64,000 bases of DNA from Sphaerisporangium album (GTDB lineage Bacteria > Actinomycetota > Actinomycetes > Streptosporangiales > Streptosporangiaceae): positions 62,001 through 126,000 of the forward strand of contig NZ_QOIL01000011.1 in assembly GCF_003323745.1 (NCBI RefSeq), given 5' to 3'. The notes beneath the pieces are model-generated. The model did not search any database and had not been told where the DNA came from. It worked only from the letters and a program-made list of their open reading frames with translations. Made by a program: the position numbers and the translations under genes. Shown piece after piece: positions 18,235 through 25,158 of this stretch. Each line of letters begins with the position of its first letter. The first letter of the stretch is position 1.

Positions 18235-18598
18235 CCGGCGGCCGCCCCTTCGCCCGGGCTGGCGCTCATTTTCCGACCTCCGGCTCGCGTCGACCGCGAT
18301 GCGGGCGTGCCGAGCCGTATATTCGGCGAGGGCATCGGGCCTGAATTCGGCCAGCATAGCGAAATGGCGCGCCGATACCGGCCCGCCGCGCTCCCGGTGC
18401 GGCGCCCCCGGCGAATTCGTCGCATTCGGCCTTTTGAAGTGGAAGGCGGGATATGCCGGTTCGCGGACGGTCACTTCACCGGCGGGCGCCACGTGGCAGG
18501 CCAGGTGACTGCTTGAGCAAGAACTCCCCAAAGCGCGGTCATTCGGCGGCGCGGCTCCGGCCGTCTCGGTGTTCATTGTTTTCGTGAGCACAACAGAT
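18235..18598 (+). other. Divergent intergenic region, 364 bp
   Basis: The gap between the flippase and the aminotransferase gene is locally richer in A and T (18260-18420 and 18560-18600), which fits divergent promoters. I see no strong Shine-Dalgarno before the aminotransferase. In-frame GTG codons at 18569 and 18584 are alternative starts for it. Nothing else recognisable is present. Confidence 0.45.
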
Positions 18599-19738
18599 AT
18601 GACGGCGATCCCGTACCACCGGGCATTCGTCGCGGAAAACCAGCTCGGCCATGTCACGGAGGCCATGTACGGAGAATTGTCCTCCGGATACGGGCCGTTC
18701 GGAGAGAGGGCCGCCCGGCTGCTGCGGGAGATGACGGGAGCCGGGCACGTGGTCCTCACCACCTCCGCGACCACGGCCCTGGACCTGTCCGCGCTCCTGC
18801 TCGGCGTCGGCCCGGGCGACGAGGTGATCGTCCCGTCGTACACGTTCGTGTCCTCGGCGAGCGTGTGGGTGCTGCGCGGCGCGGTCCCGGTGTTCGTGGA
18901 CTGCCGTCCGGACACGCTCAACATCGACGAGGAGCTGATCGAGGCCGCGATCACCGGGCGGACCCGCGCCATCGTGGTCACGCACTACGCCGGCGTCGGC
19001 TGCGAGATGGACCGGATCACCAAGCTCGCGGAGCGCTACGGCCTGGCGCTGGTCGAGGACAACGCGCACGGGCTGGGCGGGTCCTACCGGGATCGGCCGC
19101 TCGGCACCTTCGGGCGCCTCGGCGCGCTCAGCTTCCACGTGACGAAGAACGTGCAGTGCGGCGAGGGGGGCGCGCTGCTGGTCGCCGAGGACGCCCTCGC
19201 CCGGCGCGCCGAGATCATCCGGGAGAAGGGCACCAACCGGCGGGAGTTCTTCCGCGGCCAGGTGGACAGGTACCGATGGGTGGAGATGGGCTCCAACTTC
19301 ATGCTCGCCGAGCCGCTCGCGGCGCAGCTGGTGGCACAACTGGAGTCGTTCGGCGAGATCCAGCGGCGGCGGCAGGACGTGTGGCGGGCCTACCACGAGA
19401 GCCTGGCGGCGTGGGCACACGACAACGGGGTCGCGCGGCCGGTGGTCCCGCCGGAATGCGCCCACCCGGCGCACATCTACCATCTGCTGCTCCCGGACAT
19501 GGCCAACCGACAGGCGCTGATCGCCCATCTCGCCGGGCACGGCGTGCAGGCCGTCTTCCACTACTTCCCGCTGCACAGCTCGCCGGCCGGGGAGAGGTAC
19601 GGGCGGACGGCCCCGGGCGGCTGCCCGGTCGCGGAGAGCGTCGCCGACCGGCAGGTCCGGTTGCCGCTGTACCCCGGCCTGGAGGAACGGGAACTGCGGC
19701 GCGTGATCGACGCGGTGACCTCCTACCGGGTCTCCTGA
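18599..19738 (+). CDS. wecE: dTDP-4-amino-4,6-dideoxygalactose transaminase (WecE/RffA-like)
   Basis: This is a PLP-dependent DegT/DnrJ/EryC1/StrS aminotransferase of 379 residues from ATG 18599, close to the 376 of E. coli WecE. The start reads MTAIPYHR as in WecE-type proteins, EDNAHGLGG carries the PLP-ring Asp, and SFHVTKN with GEGGAL holds the Schiff-base Lys. WecE converts dTDP-4-keto-6-deoxy-glucose to dTDP-Fuc4N using glutamate. The next gene is a WecD-like acetyltransferase, started in a TGATG overlap, and rmlA and rmlB homologues are nearby, which strongly supports the assignment. No clear ribosome-binding site precedes any possible start. Confidence 0.85.
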   Translation: MTAIPYHRAFVAENQLGHVTEAMYGELSSGYGPFGERAARLLREMTGAGHVVLTTSATTALDLSALLLGVGPGDEVIVPSYTFVSSASVWVLRGAVPVFVDCRPDTLNIDEELIEAAITGRTRAIVVTHYAGVGCEMDRITKLAERYGLALVEDNAHGLGGSYRDRPLGTFGRLGALSFHVTKNVQCGEGGALLVAEDALARRAEIIREKGTNRREFFRGQVDRYRWVEMGSNFMLAEPLAAQLVAQLESFGEIQRRRQDVWRAYHESLAAWAHDNGVARPVVPPECAHPAHIYHLLLPDMANRQALIAHLAGHGVQAVFHYFPLHSSPAGERYGRTAPGGCPVAESVADRQVRLPLYPGLEERELRRVIDAVTSYRVS

Positions 19739-20523
19739 TGGGCCCGCGCGAGGTGACGGCCGTGCCGGCGGCGCGGACGCTGGCCTCTCCGCTCGAGACC
19801 GCGCGGTTCGGACGGCCGGTGGAGCGGCTGACGGTGTGCGGCGAGAACGATCCGCCGTTCCCGGCGGTACGCGCGGCGATCCTGGAGTCGGCGGCCGATG
19901 TGATCGTCCTTCGGTACCCGGCGGAGCGGGTCGACTGGTTCGCGAAGCTGCTCACCACCGGCCGCACCGTTCTGCTGGCGGACTCCCTGGTCCACTGGCG
20001 TCTCGCCGTGGGACGAGGGCGAGGGGCGCCGCCGGCGCCGGGCCTGTGGACGGGTGCGCTCGGCGACCCGGAGGCGGCGGGCGCGCTGGTCGGCGAGATC
20101 TTCGCCGGGTACCGGAACCACTATGCGGCCGATCCGCTCTTCGACGCGTGCGACCTGCGGGAGTGCTACGCGGACTGGACCCGGGGGCCGGTCGCCGCGG
20201 GAGGCTGCCTGGCCCTGTACGGTCCGGGTCCGGGGGAAGGGGAGTCCCGCGTGATCGGGCTGGCGACGGTGGCGGACGACGGACCGGCGACGGAGATCCT
20301 CCTGGCCGGTGTGGTGCCGGGGGAGCGGGGACGCAACCGGTACGCGCACCTCCTCGCGGCCGTGGAGGATCGGGCTCGTGCCCGCGGCGGCACCGAGGTG
20401 GTCATCTCCACCCAAGGCCACAACACCGGTGTGCAGCGGGCCTGGGCCAGGTACGGGTTCGAGCCGGTACGAACCCTGTTCACCGTTCATCTGGTGCGGA
20501 GGGGGCTGATCCCGTCCTCGTGA
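19738..20523 (+). CDS. GNAT acetyltransferase, WecD-like (dTDP-Fuc4N acetylation)
   Basis: This 261-residue protein has a variable N-terminal half and a C-terminal GNAT domain: VVPGERGRNRYAHLL is the acetyl-CoA motif A region, followed by the HNTGVQRAWARYGF motif typical of GNAT acyltransferases. WecD/RffC enzymes have the same two-part layout and acetylate dTDP-Fuc4N to dTDP-Fuc4NAc. The ATG overlaps the wecE stop (TGATG), a direct sign of coupled expression. The assignment rests on domain type plus neighbour, and other amino-sugar acyl groups are possible. Its 3' end overlaps the convergent GT2 gene by 44 bp. Confidence 0.75.
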   Translation: MGPREVTAVPAARTLASPLETARFGRPVERLTVCGENDPPFPAVRAAILESAADVIVLRYPAERVDWFAKLLTTGRTVLLADSLVHWRLAVGRGRGAPPAPGLWTGALGDPEAAGALVGEIFAGYRNHYAADPLFDACDLRECYADWTRGPVAAGGCLALYGPGPGEGESRVIGLATVADDGPATEILLAGVVPGERGRNRYAHLLAAVEDRARARGGTEVVISTQGHNTGVQRAWARYGFEPVRTLFTVHLVRRGLIPSS

Positions 20524-21487
20524 GCCCGCCGGGGCCGGCCGGAGACGGGACGCTCGCCGCCGCGCCGTAGCCGATCCGCTCGCGGACCACGTACGTCGGC
20601 CGTCCCATCCCGCCCGTGTGGATGCGGCCGACGTACTCCCCCAGGATGCCGATGGACATGAGCTGCGCCGAGGAGAACAACGTGATCATCGAGCAGATGC
20701 TGGTGAACCCGGCCACCGTGGTGGCGCCCACGGCGAAGCTCCACAGGACGGTGGCTCCGAGGACCAGCCCGACGACCCCGACCAGGAAGCCGAGATAGCT
20801 CGCCACGCGGAGCGGCAGGGCGCTGTAACCGAAGAGCATGTTGGCGGTGTGACGGCACAGCATGCGGGGGGTGTAGTTGGAGGGGCCGTGGTCGCGCCGG
20901 TTCATGTGCACCTTGACCGATCCGACCCGCGTCGTGGCCCAGGAGAGTACGACGTCGATCGAGGCGTGCGGCCCGGTGAGCCCCTCGAATCCCTGGCGCA
21001 GGTGCGTGCGGAAGGCACGGAAGGCGCTGATCATGCGTGCGGTGCGGACGTCGAGCACGCCCGCCATGGCGGCCTTGACCGACCGGGACGCGAGGCTGCG
21101 CAGCGGCCCGTGCTCCTCCTCGTGCGGTACGCCGTACACGAGGTCGAGGCGGTCGCCGTGGAGGGCGGCCAGCAGGAGCGGAATCTGCTCGGGCGGATGC
21201 TGCAGGTCGTCGTCCAGCGTCACGATGACCTCCAGCCGTGCCTCTCTCACCCCGGCGAGCAGCGCGTTGTGCTGGCCATAGTTGCGGGACAGGTGCAGGG
21301 CGCGCACGGGCCCGAACCGGTCGGCGAGCCTCGCCGCGACGTCCCAGGTGTCGTCCGGGCTTCCGTCCACCACCAAAATCACCTCATGCGGCACGGACAT
21401 GCCGTCCAGTACGGTCATGAGCCTTTCGAGGAGTTTCGGCAGCGTGCGCGCGGAGCGATAACACGGGACGACCACCGACACTGACAT
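20480..21487 (-). CDS. GT2 polyprenyl-phosphate glycosyltransferase (ArnC/GtrB-like)
   Basis: This is a 335-residue protein with an N-terminal GT2 domain. SVVVPCYRSA opens the fold, VVDGSPDDT is the nucleotide-binding strand, and TLDDDLQHPPE holds the metal-binding DXD. Two C-terminal membrane helices follow (about 225-275). This plan is that of DPM/ArnC/GtrB enzymes, which load a sugar from a nucleotide donor onto undecaprenyl phosphate. A GtrA-like flippase gene is transcribed divergently 90 bp away, the classic partner. ATG 21487 has a GGGGGAA site. The sugar is unknown. Confidence 0.88.
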   Translation of the reverse strand: MSVSVVVPCYRSARTLPKLLERLMTVLDGMSVPHEVILVVDGSPDDTWDVAARLADRFGPVRALHLSRNYGQHNALLAGVREARLEVIVTLDDDLQHPPEQIPLLLAALHGDRLDLVYGVPHEEEHGPLRSLASRSVKAAMAGVLDVRTARMISAFRAFRTHLRQGFEGLTGPHASIDVVLSWATTRVGSVKVHMNRRDHGPSNYTPRMLCRHTANMLFGYSALPLRVASYLGFLVGVVGLVLGATVLWSFAVGATTVAGFTSICSMITLFSSAQLMSIGILGEYVGRIHTGGMGRPTYVVRERIGYGAAASVPSPAGPGGLTRTGSAPSAPDER

Positions 21488-21577
21488 TCAATTCCCCCGT
21501 TGTTCGGCGTTCACGGTGCGCATAACGATTACGATGTTCGGGACGTGACCGTCCTTCATCGGTTCGGGGGAATCCGA

Positions 21578-22042
21578 ATGGTCGAAACCAGACAGCGGGT
21601 CGGCCTTGACCGAGGCGCCGGTCCCAAAATAGCCGAGCTCGTCCGGATGCCCGGCGGCCACCTCATCACATACCTCACGGGGGGCGCCGTCACGGCTCTG
21701 CTCTACTACGTCATCTTGGTCGCCGGATTGCGGGTTCTTGGCCGCGGCGTTCCCTATCTCTACGTGGTGGTGGCGAGCCATTTCCTGACCGTGGTGATGG
21801 TCTATCCGTGGTACCGGCTGGTAGTCTTTCCCGGCGGGGGGGAATCCTGGATCGCCGGTTATCTCCGGTTCTATGCGGTGGGCATCGGATTTCTGGCCTG
21901 GTCCCTGGCGGGGCTGCCGGTCCTCGTGGAATGGGCCGGTCTGCCGATACTGACGGCGCAGTTCATCCTGATCGTGACGAGCCTGCCGCTGAATTATGCG
22001 ATGAATCGCCTGTGGGCGTTTCGTGACCGCGGGCGGTCGTGA
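21578..22042 (+). CDS. GtrA-like membrane protein (polyprenyl-phosphate-sugar flippase family)
   Basis: This is a 154-residue protein with four predicted helices. The region from HLITYLTGG to the C-terminal LPLNYAMNRLWAF has the spacing and closing Asn-Arg-Trp-Phe signature of the GtrA family. GtrA proteins are thought to flip undecaprenyl-phosphate-sugar made by a GtrB-type GT2, here the adjacent divergent gene. I prefer ATG 21578 because GGGGGAA lies 6-7 bp upstream; an in-frame start at 21500 would give a longer, unconserved N terminus. rmlA follows after 19 bp. Confidence 0.85.
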   Translation: MVETRQRVGLDRGAGPKIAELVRMPGGHLITYLTGGAVTALLYYVILVAGLRVLGRGVPYLYVVVASHFLTVVMVYPWYRLVVFPGGGESWIAGYLRFYAVGIGFLAWSLAGLPVLVEWAGLPILTAQFILIVTSLPLNYAMNRLWAFRDRGRS

Positions 22043-22061
22043 CCTAAGGATTCGATGAGCG

Positions 22062-23129
22062 ATGAAGGCACTCGTACTCGCCGGAGGCAAGGGGACGCGG
22101 TTGCGGCCGCTCACCCACACCTCGGCCAAGCAACTCGTTCCCGTCGCCAACAAGCCGGTGCTGTTCTACGGGCTGGAGGCGATCCGTGACGCCGGCATCA
22201 CCGAGGTCGGCATCGTCGTGGGCGCCACCGGTGAGGAGGTGCGGGCGGCCGTGGGGGACGGGTCGGATTTCGGTCTCGCGGTGACCTACCTCCCCCAGGA
22301 CGCGCCCCTCGGCCTGGCGCACTGCGTCCTGATCGCCAGGGAGTTCCTGGCCGACGACCCCTTCGTGATGTATCTCGGGGACAACTTCCTGGTGGGGGGG
22401 ATCACCGGGCTGGTCGAGGCGTTCGGACGGGGCCGCTACGACGCGCAGATCCTGTTGACCCCGGTGGCCGAGCCGCAGTACTACGGGGTCGCGGAGCTAG
22501 GGCCGCGGGGTGAGATCCAGGCGTTGCAGGAGAAGCCCGAACATCCGCGCAGCAACCTGGCGATCGTGGGCGTGTACACCTTCTCTCCCGCCGTTCACGA
22601 CGCCGTGCGGGCGATCAAGCCGTCCGCGCGGGGCGAACTGGAGATCACCGACGCGATCCAGTGGCTGGTGGACAACGGATACGGCGTCCACTCCCACCTG
22701 GTCAGCGGCTACTGGAAGGACACGGGCCGGCTCCAGGACATCCTGGAGTGCAACCGCATCGTCCTGGAGGCAATCGAACCGGACATCGCCGGCACGATCG
22801 ACGCGCTGAGCGAGACGTCGGGACGAGTGGTCGTGGAGGCCGGCGCGGTGGTGGAGAACTCCGTCCTGCGCGGGCCCCTCGTGATCGGGGCGGACACCAA
22901 GATCGTCTCATCGTACGTGGGGCCGTTCACGTCGATCGGCCGCGGCTGCGAGCTGCGCAACGCCGAGATCGAGTACTCGATCGTCCTGGACGGCTCCTCC
23001 GTGGACGGCGTCTCGCGGATCGCGCACTCGCTGATCGGGCGCAACGTCCAGGTCAGCCGCGCGGCCGGTGTCGCCAACACCCACGAGCTCATGGTCGGCG
23101 ACCACAGCAGGATCCAGGTGAAGGTCTGA
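22062..23129 (+). CDS. rmlA: Glucose-1-phosphate thymidylyltransferase, long form
   Basis: This is a 355-residue nucleotidyltransferase. The N terminus LVLAGGKGTRLRPLT is the dTTP-binding signature, followed by GDNF at the metal site, EKPEHPRSN and GYWKDTGR as family motifs. A C-terminal left-handed beta-helix of about 100 residues makes it the long, StrD-like type common in actinomycetes. It forms dTDP-glucose from dTTP and glucose-1-phosphate. Its product feeds RmlB (28247-29233) and then WecE. AAGGA is present 11 bp before the ATG. A strong hairpin at 23155-23192 follows the stop. Confidence 0.93.
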   Translation: MKALVLAGGKGTRLRPLTHTSAKQLVPVANKPVLFYGLEAIRDAGITEVGIVVGATGEEVRAAVGDGSDFGLAVTYLPQDAPLGLAHCVLIAREFLADDPFVMYLGDNFLVGGITGLVEAFGRGRYDAQILLTPVAEPQYYGVAELGPRGEIQALQEKPEHPRSNLAIVGVYTFSPAVHDAVRAIKPSARGELEITDAIQWLVDNGYGVHSHLVSGYWKDTGRLQDILECNRIVLEAIEPDIAGTIDALSETSGRVVVEAGAVVENSVLRGPLVIGADTKIVSSYVGPFTSIGRGCELRNAEIEYSIVLDGSSVDGVSRIAHSLIGRNVQVSRAAGVANTHELMVGDHSRIQVKV

Positions 23130-23154
23130 CGGTGTGGATCCGTCCGGGATCGGG

Positions 23155-23220
23155 CGTGCCGGCCGGCCGGGAGACCCGGATCGGCCGGCACGGGGCCGCC
23201 CGGCCGCGTTCGCGCGAACG
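23155..23220. terminator. Hairpin pair between convergent genes, candidate bidirectional terminator
   Basis: CGTGCCGGCCG (23155-23165) pairs with CGGCCGGCACG (23182-23192), with an inner stem CCGGG/CCCGG (23167-23171, 23175-23179). A second perfect palindrome of 14 bp lies at 23207-23220. It sits between the stop of rmlA and the stop of the ice-binding-like gene. There is no T-run, as is common for hairpins in very GC-rich genomes. Confidence 0.7.
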
Positions 23221-23252
23221 GACCGGGCGGGCTCATCCGTGCGCGCTCCGGC

Positions 23253-24812
23253 TCACGTGGCGGTGGGCGTGAACACCACGTCGACCCAGTAGTTCGTCGA
23301 CTGGAAGGTGCTGGTCGGGAAGGCGTTCGTCGTGCCGTAGACGTAGACGCCGTTGCCGCCCTGCGCGCCGTCCGCGAGAGCGAGCAGCGGGTCGTTGTTG
23401 TACTGGAGGGTGAAGTACGGCCGGGTGACCGAGTAGTACCCCGTGGGGCTCAGGACGCTGGCGACATAAGTGGTGTTCGCGGTGACCGCGACGGGCGACG
23501 CGAAGTTCACCTGCTGCCAGCCGGAGGCCGTCTCGCCGGCGAAGGTCGCGCTGGCCAGCAGCGTCCCGCCGCTCGTCCACAGGCTTCCGACATGGGTCCC
23601 GGTGTTCTGCGACCCCTTGTAGAACCGGACGCCGCTGATGGTCCCGTTCGTGTTGGCCTGGAACTTCACCCCGAGCGCGACCGCCTGGGCGTCCTGGTGG
23701 GACGCCACCGCGGGAGTCGCCGTGCTGCTCCACAGGCTCGCGGAGACGTTCTGGTTGAGGATGCCCGACTTGCTCGGCGCGAAGTGCACGAGCGCCTCGC
23801 TGGCGAAGACGTCGCCGCCCAGGTAGACGGCCTGGATCGGGTGGGTTCCCACCGACAGGGACGAGGTGCTGAAGGTGGCCACGCCCGAGGAGTCGAGGTA
23901 ACTCGAGCCGAGGGTCGTCGTTCCTTCCTTGAACAGCACCTGGCCCTGGGGGATCAGCGAGCCGCTGACCGCGCTCACCGTGGCGGTGAAGGTCACCACC
24001 TGGCCCCGCGCGGTGGGGTTGGCCGACGACGTCAGGGCCGTCGTCGTCTGCGGGTCGTTCGGCAGGGCGACGTGGGTCGCCGGGCCGGTGGTGGTGCCGT
24101 CCAGGATGACGTTGGCGTTGAGCGTGAACAGCCGGCCGAAGACGGACGCGCCCGGGAAGGCCCGCGCGGAGTTGGCCGCCATGACGGTGCCGCGGAAGGT
24201 GGAGTTGACGCCGAGGGCCGCCGAGTCGGTCGCCTGCCAGAACACGTTCTTGGCCTGCGCGCCGTTGATGAGCGTGATGTTGCTCACCGTCGCCGTGGTG
24301 AGCGTGGCCGACTTGAAGATGAAGACCGAGTCCGGCTCACCCTGGGCGTCGAGGGTGAGCGTCCCGGTGATGGTGAACGCGCCGCCGGTCGGCGTGTAGA
24401 TGCCGGGCCCCTGAGTGGTCCCTCCGAGTTCGGCGGCCACCGTGGTGACCGGCGTCCGGCCGGCGATGTCGTTGTAGGCGGCGACCATGTCGGACTTGGC
24501 CGTGGCGGCGGTGGCGTCACCGGCGTGGATCGTGCCGGTCACGGTGCCCGGCGGGAAACCGGTCACCGTGCCGCCCGGGCTCACGCCCAGGTCTCCGGTG
24601 ACCGCCGTCAAGTTGTTGTTGTTGACCGCGGATCCGGCGAGGACCGCGAACGTGGCGGCCGTGCCGAGGTTCACCGGCGCCCGCCGTGCCGCGCCGGCGG
24701 CGAGCGGTGTCGCGAGGAGGGCGGCCGCCGTGAGGACGGCCGTGAGCGCCGCCGTCAGCCAGGTACGACCGGTATTCGGCCGGGGAACCCGAAAACGAGT
24801 TCTGTGTATCAT
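23253..24812 (-). CDS. Secreted DUF3494 ice-binding-like protein with Ig-like and DUF4082 domains
   Basis: This 519-residue secreted protein has a signal peptide (Arg-rich start, then LTAALTAVLTAAALLATP and an AGA cleavage region). A DUF3494 ice-binding-like beta-solenoid follows (from NLGTAATFAVLAG, about residues 45-235), then an Ig-like repeat of about 80 residues (from QTTTALTSS) and a C-terminal DUF4082 domain (about 355-515, GVRFYKGSQNTGTH). DUF3494 proteins bind ice or act as surface adhesins; no anchor signal is present here. ATG 24812 has AGGA 7 bp upstream, better than the TTG at 24833. The DUF4082 domain closely resembles the two in the divergent neighbouring gene. Confidence 0.85.
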   Translation of the reverse strand: MIHRTRFRVPRPNTGRTWLTAALTAVLTAAALLATPLAAGAARRAPVNLGTAATFAVLAGSAVNNNNLTAVTGDLGVSPGGTVTGFPPGTVTGTIHAGDATAATAKSDMVAAYNDIAGRTPVTTVAAELGGTTQGPGIYTPTGGAFTITGTLTLDAQGEPDSVFIFKSATLTTATVSNITLINGAQAKNVFWQATDSAALGVNSTFRGTVMAANSARAFPGASVFGRLFTLNANVILDGTTTGPATHVALPNDPQTTTALTSSANPTARGQVVTFTATVSAVSGSLIPQGQVLFKEGTTTLGSSYLDSSGVATFSTSSLSVGTHPIQAVYLGGDVFASEALVHFAPSKSGILNQNVSASLWSSTATPAVASHQDAQAVALGVKFQANTNGTISGVRFYKGSQNTGTHVGSLWTSGGTLLASATFAGETASGWQQVNFASPVAVTANTTYVASVLSPTGYYSVTRPYFTLQYNNDPLLALADGAQGGNGVYVYGTTNAFPTSTFQSTNYWVDVVFTPTAT

Positions 24813-25158
24813 GAAGTGATCCTTTATCCCCAATATGGAGTGGTGCGGCTTATGAATAAGTAGCCGCCGTCACTGATTGTGATCACGCCACCGGGAGGCG
24901 ATATGCGGGGCGCGCCCGGTGGCCCGGTAAAGGGCGGTGAATTTCCTTTGCGGTGAACTCCGGCGCCGCGGTCAAGGGCCGGAGTGGTACCGATAAACAT
25001 CGGTTGACCTGCCTCGACACGGAAAGTACATCGACGTTCACCCTGGCGTGGGAGCTTACGATCCTGCCGAAAGCCCGAGCTTTTCGTGTCCGTCCTTCAT
25101 GCTCACGGGCTTCGCGTGGCGCGCGGGGCGGCCACGGATCGTCGCAGGGGGAGCGTTC
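24813..25158 (+). other. Divergent intergenic region, 346 bp
   Basis: The region between the two secreted DUF4082 proteins contains A/T-rich stretches (24820-24880 and 24960-25030) and likely houses both promoters. The arrangement would allow one regulator to control both. No gene or strong repeat was seen. Confidence 0.5.
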
